DNA of 53,521 nt from an uncultured Methanobrevibacter sp. (GCA_902774685.1 CACYJH010000013.1:1-53521), one strand, 5' to 3'. Shown: positions 15,543 to 24,436, counted from the first letter of the stretch. Numbers and translations are program-made. The notes: a model not told the origin generated them from the letters alone.

Positions 15543-16682
15543 TTACAATTTAGTCATTAAATCCATTATAGAGAAAGGTTCGCCATCTTTTCTAACTCTT
15601 GGAGCTCCACCGAATGCAGCCAATGCATTTTTCTTAAAGTCTTCATTAGCTCTTCTGGACACTTCACCAAAAATCATCTTATAGGCTTCACATTGAGGAT
15701 CCACTGCCCTTGGAGATTGTGTAGCCACGATTCCATTATAAGGACATCCGCCTCTACAGAATTTGATGAATTTGCAGTCAGCACAATCCTCATCAACAAA
15801 ATTCTTGAATTCCATTAATTTTTCCCATGCCTGAGATTGCTCCAAATCCTCCATTGAAGGAGTATCATAAACATTTCCCATAATATATTCATCCATGCCT
15901 ACAAAACGGTAGCAGGGATAAATGGAACCGTCATGACCTACAGCGAGAGTGGTTCCCATACAATCATTAAATGTACAAAGAGTTCCTACACGTCTAAGGC
16001 TGCTTTTTGCAATATGGTCCAAGTCCATTATAACAAACTTATCCAAATCGTATAGATACTTATCCAACCAATCAATCAACAATTTACCATGTTCATCTTG
16101 ATGAAGTGCCCATGGATCTGCATTATCCCCACGTAAAGAAGGTAATGCTGCATGAATCTTTAAATTCAAACCGTTTTCCTTGAAGAAATCATATATTTCA
16201 TCTGAAAAGTCTTTTGAGTATGAAGTGAAAGTACATACGAAATTGATTTGAATATCATTATCGGTTGCTAACTTCACAGCTTTCATGGTCTTATCAAAGT
16301 ATCCTTCTCCCCTTTGATAATCATTGATTTCCTTAGGACCATCAATACTTGTACTGATTGCTATATTGTACTTTGAGAATAATTTAGCCATTTCCTCATC
16401 CAAAAGCCATAGGTTACTTTGCAATGAAAAACCTTCAGTTTCATGAGTATCTGCATCATTAAGTAATGGAAGTGCCTTTTCATAGAAGTCATAACCTGCA
16501 AGCAAAGGTTCACCTCCATGGAAAGTGAAATGAACGGGTTCATCCCTAAAATCAGCTAGCCATTTTACTATCTGATTGATTACATCTATATCCATTAGTT
16601 CTGCATTTTCTTCAGAACCCCAACAGTAGGCACAATTGGATGGGCATCCTAAAGTGGGTATAATCATAACATGAAAAGTCAT
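15543..16682 (-). CDS. Radical SAM/SPASM peptide-modifying enzyme
   Basis: The protein has 379 residues. The radical SAM cluster motif CxxxCxxC is at C13, C17 and C20, followed by 'FHGGEPLL' and 'SISIDGP'-like 'STSIDGPKEINDYQRG', typical of the anaerobic sulfatase-maturase/quinohemoprotein peptide-maturase branch. The C-terminal half carries a SPASM region binding auxiliary Fe-S clusters, with 'CTFNDCMG', 'GSIYPCYRFVG', 'CADCKFIKFCRGGCPYNG' and a late 'DPQCEAYK'. It is immediately downstream (65 bp) of a 72-residue Cys/His-rich peptide gene. I recall a family definition pairing such methanogen enzymes with Cys-rich peptides. The peptide is the inferred substrate, and the chemistry is unknown. 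Confidence 0.85.
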   Translation of the reverse strand: MTFHVMIIPTLGCPSNCAYCWGSEENAELMDIDVINQIVKWLADFRDEPVHFTFHGGEPLLAGYDFYEKALPLLNDADTHETEGFSLQSNLWLLDEEMAKLFSKYNIAISTSIDGPKEINDYQRGEGYFDKTMKAVKLATDNDIQINFVCTFTSYSKDFSDEIYDFFKENGLNLKIHAALPSLRGDNADPWALHQDEHGKLLIDWLDKYLYDLDKFVIMDLDHIAKSSLRRVGTLCTFNDCMGTTLAVGHDGSIYPCYRFVGMDEYIMGNVYDTPSMEDLEQSQAWEKLMEFKNFVDEDCADCKFIKFCRGGCPYNGIVATQSPRAVDPQCEAYKMIFGEVSRRANEDFKKNALAAFGGAPRVRKDGEPFSIMDLMTKL

Positions 16683-16746
16683 TTAATCCCTCAAAATAAA
16701 TTAAGTAATAATTGAATTTAGTGGATTTAAAATTAAATTGAAAGAG

Positions 16747-16965
16747 TTATAACTTTTTATTCAATTCAGTGATAAGGTCTTTTTTGATTGTTTCCTCTTC
16801 AGTTTTTTCCTTATCATTACCGGTTTCAAAAACATATCCGCAGTTATCACACTTAAATTCTTTTAACTCAGCATGAGCGTGATGATTATCAATGAATCTT
16901 CTATGAGCGGTCTTATCTGTAGAACCGCATTTTGGACATTTCGCAATAAGATCTTCAAATTTCAT
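16747..16965 (-). CDS. Small Cys/His-rich peptide, likely partner of the radical SAM enzyme
   Basis: The peptide has 72 residues. Two CxxC pairs, C10/C13 and C39/C42, flank a conserved-looking centre 'DKTAHRRFIDNHHAHAELK' with four histidines (21, 28, 29, 31). A charged Glu/Lys tail follows. The ATG is preceded by GGAGAG. It matches what I remember of a methanogen Cys-rich peptide family linked to radical SAM maturases. The CxxC pairs could simply make a zinc ribbon. The His cluster between them is unusual for one and would be available for modification or metal binding. No leader-core cleavage site is obvious. Confidence 0.75.
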   Translation of the reverse strand: MKFEDLIAKCPKCGSTDKTAHRRFIDNHHAHAELKEFKCDNCGYVFETGNDKEKTEEETIKKDLITELNKKL

Positions 16966-17104
16966 ATTATCTCTCCTTGATTTTTTAATTAAAACTTTTA
17001 ATTAAATATAATATTGTTTGTTATTATTAATATAATTTAATCTTCAGTATTTTCCAATATATTAACAGCACCATTAAAAATTCTCTATCAAACCATAGTT
17101 ACGA

Positions 17105-18151
17105 TTAAAGAGAATTCGCAAAATCATCTATCAATTCATCAATATAATCAAATTTGGCAATTTGTTCTAACCAATGTTCTGGAATATCATCATAGCCATA
17201 ATAGATTCCTGCCAAACCTCCAGCAATAGCTGCAGTTGTATCAGTATCCTCACCTAAATTGACCGCTGCCAAAGCTGTTTCCTTATATGAATCATTGTTT
17301 AAAAGACACCAAAGTGAAGCTTCAAGGGAAGCTACAACATATCCCCTTCCTCTTACATAATTTTTTGGAAGAGTCTTGGTCTCTCCACATAAGATTCTTT
17401 CAAAATGAGGCAATTCCTTTTTGAAGCCTTTTTTATTGCAATAATATTCCTTAGCCAATTCAATACCATTTTCTATTAGTTCATCTAAACCTAACTTATT
17501 TCCATCTTCATAGGCATTCTTCAATAGCTCAATAGCTATCAAAACATATATTCCACAAGCCATTTGACTTCTTCTGTGCCTATGTGTCAAAGAGGAAAGA
17601 TTGTGAATGGCCTTCATTTGATCATCCATAGAAAATGAATATTTCTGTGACAAGAAGTAAATGAAATATGCAATTGGCAATATCCTCATCAAAGAGCCGT
17701 TTCCATTGTCAGAACTGCTGACTCCTCCGGATAAGATCGCTTCACATCCATCTTTGAAATTATATATTCCAGATGCTGTTGTTCCGCCATAATCAAAAAC
17801 ATTCCCATGAGGAGTGTATTCTGCATCAAAAAACCAACTGCTGAATTTTTCCATGATGTCTTCATAATCAATAATCTCTAAAATTTCCAAATCAGAGCCT
17901 TCCTCTCCAATTTTATCTTTATTGGAATTTAAGGAATATGTTAAACCATCTACAGTTGCTAAAGCCAATGAACTGTCATCAGACCATGTTCCAGGTTCCT
18001 GATTGTATGTTCTAAATCCTATCATATCATCCATTGGATTCATTTCACAAAAACTTCTAGATGTGAATTCATAAGGAACACCTAATGCATCAGCTACAAC
18101 AAGACCAAAAATACCGCTTTTGAATAATTTATTCTTTTTATTTCCACTCAT
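17105..18151 (-). CDS. ADP-ribosylglycohydrolase family protein
   Basis: The 348 residues carry the signatures of the DraG/ARH fold. The N-terminal 'GIFGLVVADALGVPYEF' is followed by 'GTWSDDSSLALATVDGL' with the metal-binding Asp pair near 58-59, and 'GNGSLMRILPIAYF' in the middle. The C-terminal 'GEDTDTTAAIAGGLAG' (DTDT near 302-305) supplies the other Mg-binding aspartates. Such enzymes remove ADP-ribose from proteins or small molecules. No ADP-ribosyltransferase gene is nearby, so the substrate is open. The gene is divergent from the ABC-exporter operon. A hairpin AATTCTCT/AGAGAATT (17079-17086, 17109-17116) overlaps its end and may terminate it. Confidence 0.88.
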   Translation of the reverse strand: MSGNKKNKLFKSGIFGLVVADALGVPYEFTSRSFCEMNPMDDMIGFRTYNQEPGTWSDDSSLALATVDGLTYSLNSNKDKIGEEGSDLEILEIIDYEDIMEKFSSWFFDAEYTPHGNVFDYGGTTASGIYNFKDGCEAILSGGVSSSDNGNGSLMRILPIAYFIYFLSQKYSFSMDDQMKAIHNLSSLTHRHRRSQMACGIYVLIAIELLKNAYEDGNKLGLDELIENGIELAKEYYCNKKGFKKELPHFERILCGETKTLPKNYVRGRGYVVASLEASLWCLLNNDSYKETALAAVNLGEDTDTTAAIAGGLAGIYYGYDDIPEHWLEQIAKFDYIDELIDDFANSL

Positions 18152-18397
18152 AATTAAACCCCTTTAACTTAAAAGAATGTTTTTTGAAATAATTCATAAA
18201 TTTTAATGTTTAATATATTTAAGAATTTAATAGTTTAAAAAAGTTCTTGAAATAATACACAGATTAAAGTATTAATAAAATCCAAATTATTAATAATGAG
18301 AAAATTTGAGATAAGTTAATTAAATAAACTATAAATACTCATAATTATATAATAATAGTATTTAATTTAATTTATTAATATATTCTAGGTAACAAAT

Positions 18398-19177
18398 ATG
18401 ACATTAGAAATACTAAAAAGAGGAACAAGTGAAAATTTCTTGCTTAAGCAAATCATTAAAAAGAATTTCACATCAAAATATAAGGACTCATTTATTGGAG
18501 TTCTTTGGAGTTTCTTAAACCCATTGATTGAAATGGCTTTATTGACAGCAATTTTCTCAGCAGTATTTGCAAGAAGTATTGAAAATTTCCCAGTTTACTT
18601 TTTAACAGGAAGAATTGTTATTAATTTCTTTAATAGTGGAACAAAAATAGCTATGAATTCCATTAAAGCAAATAGAAGTATTTTCAATAAGATTTTTGTA
18701 CCTAGATATGTCTTTGCATTAGGAGGAATCTGTTCAGAATTCTTGAATTTCCTGATGTCAATTATTGTTCTTATTGCAATAATGATCTTGACTCAAGCAC
18801 CTTTCTATCCTATGGCGCTATTATCAGTAATTCCTATAGGAGTTTTGTTCATGTTGATTACTGGAATAGGATTGATGTTGGCAATTGTCTGTACTAAATT
18901 TTCAGATATTGCATACTTATATAAGATATTCACTTCATTATTAGTTTATGCTTGTGCAATATTTTATCCGATTACCAGTGTACCTCAACCTATGAGAGGA
19001 TATATGGAACTAAATCCAGTTTATGGAATCATTGCACAATTCAGATCATTTGTAATGCAAGGGCAAATGCCATCTACACAACTAATGTTTACTACTTTTG
19101 TAGTTTCCCTAATTATTTTCATAATTGGAGTGCTAATATTCCGCAAATATCAAAATAGAATTACATTAGAACTATAA
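18398..19177 (+). CDS. ABC-2 type polysaccharide exporter, permease (TagG/Wzm-like)
   Basis: The protein has 259 residues and about six hydrophobic helices. It starts with a cytosolic segment 'LKQIIKKNFTSKYKDSFIGVLWSFLNPL', the signature of the TagG/Wzm/KpsM permeases that export teichoic acid, O-antigen or capsule chains. The 13-bp spacing to the ATPase gene shows an operon. The start ATG at 18398 has an AGGT site and a TATA-like box some 50 bp upstream. In a pseudomurein-walled methanogen it should move a lipid-linked polymer to the cell surface. The glycan genes to its right support that. The actual cargo is unknown. Confidence 0.88.
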   Translation: MTLEILKRGTSENFLLKQIIKKNFTSKYKDSFIGVLWSFLNPLIEMALLTAIFSAVFARSIENFPVYFLTGRIVINFFNSGTKIAMNSIKANRSIFNKIFVPRYVFALGGICSEFLNFLMSIIVLIAIMILTQAPFYPMALLSVIPIGVLFMLITGIGLMLAIVCTKFSDIAYLYKIFTSLLVYACAIFYPITSVPQPMRGYMELNPVYGIIAQFRSFVMQGQMPSTQLMFTTFVVSLIIFIIGVLIFRKYQNRITLEL

Positions 19178-19193
19178 ATTTGGAGAGATTTTG

Positions 19194-20423
19194 ATGAACA
19201 ATACTGAAAATGAAGTTAAAAAGATTAAAACTCAAATCGTACCTGCTATTCACAATACATTTTCTCTTCAAGTTTATTTAAAAACCGAAGATGGGAATGC
19301 TATTGCAAATAAAGAGATTCATTATAAATTTCTAATTGATGGCAGTGAAGAACCTAAAACATATAAAAGAACAACTGATGAAAAAGGAAAAGCTCACTTA
19401 ACCCTTAGTACAAATAAGGATGCCACTATTGAAATATTGTTTGAAGGTGATGATGAGTATGAAAAGACAAAAGTCACAACTCTTAAAGTCAAGCCTTCTA
19501 AAGAAGAAATGGATAAGAAAAATAATCATCCAAAGCAAAAGATAAAGAAAGAGAAAGCTGATGCAAATAAAGAAGCTAAAAAATTAAAATTGATTGAAGA
19601 ATATAATGAACATCAGAATTATCTTCAAACTACAGATCAAAGCAATATTGCAATTGAATTAAAGAATGTTTCATTAAGCTTTAAGATAGGCAATGATAAA
19701 ATTGACAACCTAAAGGAATATGTTATTAGGACCATCAAAAGAACCAAGGAAAAGAAAACCATTTTCAAAGCAACAGACAATGTATCCTTTAAAATATATA
19801 AAGGCGAAAAGATAGGGCTTATCGGTTTTAATGGTGCTGGAAAAAGTACATTGCTTAAGATCATTTCCGGTGTTTACGCACCTGACGAAGGAGAAGTAAT
19901 AATCAACGGAAACATTGCACCTTTATTATCATTAGGTGCAGGATTTGATAAGAATTATTCAGGAAGAGAAAACATTTTCCTAAATGGTGCAATCCTTGGA
20001 TATGATGAAAAGTTCCTAAAATCAAAATATAATGAAATCCTCGAATTTTCTGAACTTGGAGACTTTATCAACTTGCCTGTGAAAAACTATTCCTCAGGTA
20101 TGTTATCCAAACTAGGATTCTCTATCGCAACAATTGTAGAGCCAGATATTCTTATTCTTGATGAAGTTCTTGGTGTAGGAGACATTACATTCAAAAAGAA
20201 AAGTAAAGAAAAGCTCCAATCCTTGATGGCATCTCAAACTACCGTATTGCTTGTTTCACACACAATCAGTGAAGTCAGAAATATCTGTGATAAGGCAATT
20301 TGGATTGAAGAAGGTAGAGTAAGAGAAATAGGTGAAGTAAATTATATCTGCGATAAATACGAAGCAGAAGCTAAAAAGGCAAGCAAAGAAAAAACCAAAA
20401 AACTCAAACCTCAACGTTTCTAA
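19194..20423 (+). CDS. ABC exporter ATPase (TagH/Wzt-like) with N-terminal Ig-like domain
   Basis: The protein has 409 residues. The ATPase core is complete: Walker A GFNGAGKST at 211-219, signature YSSGM at 299-303, Walker B ILILDE at 319-324 and a switch His in 'LLVSHTISEV'. 'LLSLGAGFDKNYSGRENIFLNG' is specific to polysaccharide/teichoic-acid exporters. Residues about 14-100 form an extra Ig-like/beta-sandwich domain ('LQVYLKTEDGNAIANKEI', 'KRTTDEKGKAHLTLSTN'), followed by a Lys-rich linker to about 145. Wzt relatives carry a cargo-binding sandwich at the C terminus, so this N-terminal placement is unusual. GGAGAG supports the ATG at 19194 over the TTG at 19191. Confidence 0.88.
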   Translation: MNNTENEVKKIKTQIVPAIHNTFSLQVYLKTEDGNAIANKEIHYKFLIDGSEEPKTYKRTTDEKGKAHLTLSTNKDATIEILFEGDDEYEKTKVTTLKVKPSKEEMDKKNNHPKQKIKKEKADANKEAKKLKLIEEYNEHQNYLQTTDQSNIAIELKNVSLSFKIGNDKIDNLKEYVIRTIKRTKEKKTIFKATDNVSFKIYKGEKIGLIGFNGAGKSTLLKIISGVYAPDEGEVIINGNIAPLLSLGAGFDKNYSGRENIFLNGAILGYDEKFLKSKYNEILEFSELGDFINLPVKNYSSGMLSKLGFSIATIVEPDILILDEVLGVGDITFKKKSKEKLQSLMASQTTVLLVSHTISEVRNICDKAIWIEEGRVREIGEVNYICDKYEAEAKKASKEKTKKLKPQRF

Positions 20424-20428
20424 TTTTG

Positions 20429-20448
20429 TAGCTATTATTTAATAGCTA
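20429..20448 (+). terminator. Hairpin terminator of the ABC-exporter operon
   Basis: TAGCTATT (20429-20436) and AATAGCTA (20441-20448) make a perfect 8-bp stem with a 4-base loop, followed by a T-rich run. It starts just after the ATPase stop. The following gene converges on it. Confidence 0.7.
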
Positions 20449-20559
20449 TCTTTTATTATTTTATCAAAAAAAAGCTATTTTTAAAAAAGATTTTTAGATA
20501 AAGATTTTTAGATAAAGAAAAGATAAAATAAGCTTAATGTATATTACAAAGAAAAAAAA

Positions 20560-21240
20560 CTATTTTTTAAAGGTTCTAACTATCTTATCCTTAGTGATCT
20601 TAAATAAAACACCTACTCCATGAGTTATAGGATCTTTTGTAGAACCATCAACATCATATCTAACTGTAATAGGCACTTCAACTATTTTTAATCCTGCTTC
20701 AGCAGCGTCCACAAGCATTTCACTTTCAATTCCAAAACCGGTATCCTTGAATCTGAAAACATTTTTGGTCTTTGGAGAAAATGCCCTAAAACCGCTTTGT
20801 GAATCAGTGATATGAATTCCTGCAGAAATATTTGTAGCAATGTCCAAGACCTTCTGCCCAACTCTTCTGTAAGCAGGAGTGTTTTCTTCCGGTCCATTCA
20901 TATACCTGCTGCCATTAACTAGATCTGCACCATCTTCAATAATCGGCTTGAGCAAATCAGGAATCTCATTAGGATTATGTTGGCCATCACCATCAATTGT
21001 TACAATGATGGAATCATCGTCAACAGCCTTAAAACCTGATTTTAATGCTTCACCCTTACCTAAATTAGTATCATGACTGATAAGTTCAGCACCAGCACCC
21101 AATGCAACTTCTGCAGTATTGTCAACACTTCCATCATCAACGATGATGACCTTGTCCACATATCTTAAAGTCGCTTCAATTACATCAGCCAATGCCTTTT
21201 CCTCATTATATGCAGGTATGATAGCTACAATATTTGCCAT
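20560..21240 (-). CDS. Glycosyltransferase family 2 (dolichyl-phosphate sugar synthase-like)
   Basis: This 226-residue single GT-A domain has 'VAIIPAYNEEKALADVI', 'VIIVDDGSVDNTAEVA', the metal-binding 'TIDGDGQHNP' and 'DSQSGFRAFS'. This pattern belongs to the DPM1/AglJ-type enzymes that load a sugar onto polyprenyl phosphate or onto a lipid-linked acceptor. There are no transmembrane segments. It converges with the ABC-exporter operon and precedes sugar-nucleotide genes. A role in N-glycan or cell-wall polymer synthesis at the membrane is likely. The donor sugar cannot be deduced. Confidence 0.87.
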   Translation of the reverse strand: MANIVAIIPAYNEEKALADVIEATLRYVDKVIIVDDGSVDNTAEVALGAGAELISHDTNLGKGEALKSGFKAVDDDSIIVTIDGDGQHNPNEIPDLLKPIIEDGADLVNGSRYMNGPEENTPAYRRVGQKVLDIATNISAGIHITDSQSGFRAFSPKTKNVFRFKDTGFGIESEMLVDAAEAGLKIVEVPITVRYDVDGSTKDPITHGVGVLFKITKDKIVRTFKK

Positions 21241-21349
21241 TTTATCACTTATATGAAAATCAAATTAGTATTGAAAAATATTGAAAAATATTCAAGTAAA
21301 CTAAAATAAAAATAAAAAAATAAGGAATTAGAGAATAAAGACTAATTAT

Positions 21350-22321
21350 TTAATCTTCAATTCTGTAATACCATTTCATCCATTCAACAGTTCTTTTAAT
21401 TCCTTCCTTAGGAGAAACCTTAGGGTCATGTTTTAAATCACGAATAGCCTTTGAGAAATCAATGGTTTTAACCTTAGTGGTGAATTCTTCAGCAGGAGTG
21501 TAAGTCACTAAGGAATCATCAATTCCTACAGCTTCTAAAACCAAGTCGGAATATTCTTCAATGGTCATTTCCCATTCCTGTTTACTTCCAACATTGTAGA
21601 CTTCACCTGGAATGAAATTATCCACAATATTTGCAAAGGTATTTGCAGTATCTTCAACATAATCGATAATTCTTTTATGACCTTTGTGAACAGAGTAAGG
21701 CAATCCATGAAGCGCTTTATAGATGAAAATAGGTATGAAACCTTTATAAGGTGAATAAGCTTCATGAGGACCATAACAGTTAACAGGACGAACTCTTACG
21801 GTTTCAGTTCCAAACATTGTAGCGGAATTCATGCACATCAATTCACCAGCCCATTTGGAAATTGCATAATCGTTCATTTGGTAAGTGTCTTTGATTGGTC
21901 TGTTTTCCATTACATCTTCAGTCATGATTCCTTCATAGTCACCATACACTTCAGCAGATGAAAATGAAATCATTCTAAAGCCTAATTTTTCTTGAAGACG
22001 AATCATGTTTTTCAAACCTATCACATTTGTTTCCCAAAGGTTTTCATAATAGCCTTCACCATTCCATCTACCATATTCAGCAGCTAAGTTATAAACGTAA
22101 TCAAACTTCTCGTTATCATCAAATATTCTCTCCATTTGACGATAGTTACGAATATCCCCTCTTACATAATCTGAGTAGGAATCTGAATATAAATCCGCTT
22201 CATCTTCATGATGCAATAGATCAACGGACAATACTTCATGTCCTCTGCTTCTAAGTTCTTTTACAAGGTTAGTGCCTATAAATCCACTTCCACCAGTTAC
22301 CATAATTCTTTGAGTTTCCAT
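21350..22321 (-). CDS. NAD-dependent sugar epimerase/dehydratase (extended SDR)
   Basis: The protein has 323 residues. The NAD-binding motif is 'MVTGGSGFIGTNLVKEL' (GxxGxxG). The catalytic residues appear in 'ISFSSAEVYGDY' and in Y-x3-K of 'MNDYAISKWAGE'. 'VRPVNCYGPHE' and 'RIIDYVEDTANTF' are substrate-side motifs. It resembles dTDP-glucose 4,6-dehydratases and UDP-sugar epimerases but lacks features that would fix the substrate. It probably supplies a nucleotide sugar for the glycan built by the neighbouring transferase and exporter. About 110 bp separate it from the glycosyltransferase gene. Confidence 0.85.
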   Translation of the reverse strand: METQRIMVTGGSGFIGTNLVKELRSRGHEVLSVDLLHHEDEADLYSDSYSDYVRGDIRNYRQMERIFDDNEKFDYVYNLAAEYGRWNGEGYYENLWETNVIGLKNMIRLQEKLGFRMISFSSAEVYGDYEGIMTEDVMENRPIKDTYQMNDYAISKWAGELMCMNSATMFGTETVRVRPVNCYGPHEAYSPYKGFIPIFIYKALHGLPYSVHKGHKRIIDYVEDTANTFANIVDNFIPGEVYNVGSKQEWEMTIEEYSDLVLEAVGIDDSLVTYTPAEEFTTKVKTIDFSKAIRDLKHDPKVSPKEGIKRTVEWMKWYYRIED

Positions 22322-22390
22322 AAAAACACCTTTTAATATTAAAAATAAATTTTAAACAATACCTTTAAAAAAATAAAAAATTAAAAAAAA

Positions 22391-22420
22391 TTATTAAAAA
22401 TTATTAAAAATTATTAAATT
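22391..22420. repeat. 10-bp tandem repeat (TTATTAAAAA), about three copies
   Basis: The repeat lies in the short gap between the coiled-coil gene and the epimerase gene. It is simple AT sequence with no sign of function. Confidence 0.6.
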
Positions 22421-22436
22421 AAACAAATCTTAAAAA

Positions 22437-22982
22437 TTAAATTTCATCCTCATCCAAGCTTTTAGGCTTTTTGCCTCTTAGTCTGGCAAAAAATCCCAAA
22501 TCCTCAAATTCATTCAAGGTAAATTTCAACTGTGCCATTTTGGTATATGCAATGTCCAAACGGTTTTCCAAAGAGAATGTTCTTTGGTTTTGACGTATTC
22601 TTGCCTTCCTGAATTCCTTTTCCAACCGAGCAATTTCAGAATTAGCATCATTCAATTCTTTTGTCAACTTGTTGTTTAGTTCATTCAACTTCTCATTATC
22701 CGCCCTTTCAGTCTTGAGATACCGTCTAAGTATATCAATCCTGTGTTTTAATTTCTGAGTTTCAAGAGCCAATTCATCAATATCATATTGCCTGACTTCC
22801 AATTCCAAAGACTCGAATCTCATTATATCCTGTGAAAGCCTTTGTCTTTCAATGGCAAAATGCTCTATCCTATCTTCATAGGATTCACATCTTTCATTAA
22901 GGATTCGATTCTCTTTCCTATACTTGGAAAGCTCTGCCTTCAACTCTTCTATTTCTTCTTGCGGATCTTTTTCACCTATCAT
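22437..22982 (-). CDS. Coiled-coil protein of unknown function
   Basis: The 181 residues are almost entirely predicted coiled coil (about 8-160), with heptad-like Leu/Ile spacing and many Glu, Lys and Arg ('ELKAELSKYRKENRILNERCESYEDRIEH'). A short acidic end carries 'KKPKSLDEDEI'. There is no signal peptide, membrane segment or catalytic motif. It sits between galU and the sugar epimerase on the same strand. It could be a scaffold for the envelope-glycan enzymes, judging by location alone. Confidence 0.65.
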   Translation of the reverse strand: MIGEKDPQEEIEELKAELSKYRKENRILNERCESYEDRIEHFAIERQRLSQDIMRFESLELEVRQYDIDELALETQKLKHRIDILRRYLKTERADNEKLNELNNKLTKELNDANSEIARLEKEFRKARIRQNQRTFSLENRLDIAYTKMAQLKFTLNEFEDLGFFARLRGKKPKSLDEDEI

Positions 22983-23069
22983 TCAATCACAATAGTAAAA
23001 TTAATAGAATATCTAAAATTTAGATATTATATGGAATAAAATAATAAAATTTATTAGATTATTCTAAAT

Positions 23070-23915
23070 TTAGATTATTTCTTCTTGAATAAATTTTAAA
23101 AGTATGTCTCTGGCTTCATCATCTTCCAAAGCAATCTTTAAGGATGATTTTAACCAGTCTATACGGTTACCTATATCATAGGATTCTCCAGTGAACACTT
23201 GACCGTATATCTCATCCAATTTGGATAATGCATCAGTCAATTGGATTTCTCCACCATAACCAGGTTCCACTTTCTCAATGCAGTCAAAGATATCTGGAGT
23301 GAGAACATACCTTCCCATAATAGCCAAATTACTTGGTGCAACACGGAGAGGTGGCTTTTCAACCAATTTATCAATCTTATAGATGTTTTCTTCTATCTCT
23401 TCTCCACCGATGATACCATATCTTTCAACCTTTTCATCAGGAACTTCCTCTAATGCAATGACTGATTTTTCATACTTGTTATATATGTCAATCAATTGTT
23501 TAGTGCAAGGAACCTTATCCTTGGTAATGGTATCCCCTAACATGACAACAAAAGGATCATTTCCTACATGTTTCTTTGCACAGTATATAGCATCCCCAAG
23601 ACCTCTTTGCTTTTTCTGTCTGATGAAATGAATATCTGCCAAATCAGAAATGTATTCAATTTCCTTTAAAAAGTCTTCTTTGCCTTTTGTCTTTAAATGA
23701 TGCTCCAATTCAAAAGATCTGTCAAAATGGTCTTCAATAGACCTTTTACCTTTACCTGTAACGATTAAAATGTCATCGACACCAGAATTTACAGATTCTT
23801 CTATTACATATTGGATAGTTGGCTTATCATAAACAGGCAACATTTCCTTTGGTTGAGCTTTAGTGGCAGGCAAGAATCTTGTTCCTAAACCTGCAGCCGG
23901 AATAACCGCTTTCAT
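23070..23915 (-). CDS. galU: UTP--glucose-1-phosphate uridylyltransferase
   Basis: The protein has 281 residues. The nucleotidyltransferase motif is 'AAGLGTRFLPATKAQPKEMLPVYDKPTIQYV', with 'FVVMLGDTIT' and 'VEKPPLRVAPSNLAIMGRYVL', all typical of bacterial-type GalU. It makes UDP-glucose from UTP and glucose-1-phosphate, feeding the UDP-sugar pool used by GalE (36055-37029) and the neighbouring transferase. The start ATG at 23915 has GAGGTG upstream, and a TATA-like TTTATATA lies at about 23984-23992. It is the first gene of the leftward envelope-sugar group. Confidence 0.93.
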   Translation of the reverse strand: MKAVIPAAGLGTRFLPATKAQPKEMLPVYDKPTIQYVIEESVNSGVDDILIVTGKGKRSIEDHFDRSFELEHHLKTKGKEDFLKEIEYISDLADIHFIRQKKQRGLGDAIYCAKKHVGNDPFVVMLGDTITKDKVPCTKQLIDIYNKYEKSVIALEEVPDEKVERYGIIGGEEIEENIYKIDKLVEKPPLRVAPSNLAIMGRYVLTPDIFDCIEKVEPGYGGEIQLTDALSKLDEIYGQVFTGESYDIGNRIDWLKSSLKIALEDDEARDILLKFIQEEII

Positions 23916-24256
23916 TAAAACACCTCAAATGAATTTATTTTTTAATTTTTAAGTTATTATAATAATACTTTATAGATATGAATATATAAATTTGATTAAA
24001 AAAATAGGAAATCCGATAAAAATAACCCATGTGATAATTAAAAAATAATTAAAATTAATGTAAAACAAGCAAATAAAAAATTCTAAAAATTAATCTATCT
24101 AAAAATTAATCTATCTAAAAATTAATCTATCTAAAAATTAATCTATCTAAAAATTAATCTATCTAAAAATTAATCTATCTAAAAATTAATGAGAATAATG
24201 AAAATAATGGAAATAATAACAATAATGAAAAATAAGATCAAAATAAATTATAAAAA
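23916..24256. other. 341-bp intergenic region before galU
   Basis: It contains the galU promoter region at the left and a 16-bp tandem array at 24085-24190. No ORF or structured RNA is seen apart from the tRNA just to its right. Confidence 0.5.
24085..24190. repeat. 16-bp tandem repeat, about 6.6 copies
   Basis: The unit AAAAATTAATCTATCT is repeated head to tail from 24085, with six exact copies and a partial seventh. It lies downstream of tRNA-Leu and upstream of galU. There are no spacers, so it is not a CRISPR array. Copy number is likely variable. Confidence 0.9.
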
Positions 24257-24343
<87 letters not shown>

Positions 24344-24368
24344 ATAAAAACAGAAAAATAGTACAGTA

Positions 24369-24380
24369 CTATATAATATA
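24369..24380 (-). promoter_or_regulatory. TATA box of tRNA-Leu
   Basis: TATATTATATAG on the minus strand is centred about 32 bp before the mature 5' end of the tRNA, a fitting place for an archaeal TATA box. It touches a 15-bp palindrome (ATAGTAC-A-GTACTAT, 24358-24372) that lies between the box and the gene. Confidence 0.55.
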
Positions 24381-24436
24381 TTTATTATCTTATTTAAATA
24401 TTACTACAAATTTAAATAAAAAAATTGGACCAAATA

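Noticed and set aside
17105..18151. DraG-type control of nitrogenase
   Set aside because: No DraT or nitrogenase genes are present. Only the general ADP-ribosylglycohydrolase family can be supported.
24085..24190. Possible CRISPR array
   Set aside because: The 16-bp units are contiguous with no spacers, and no cas genes are in the window.
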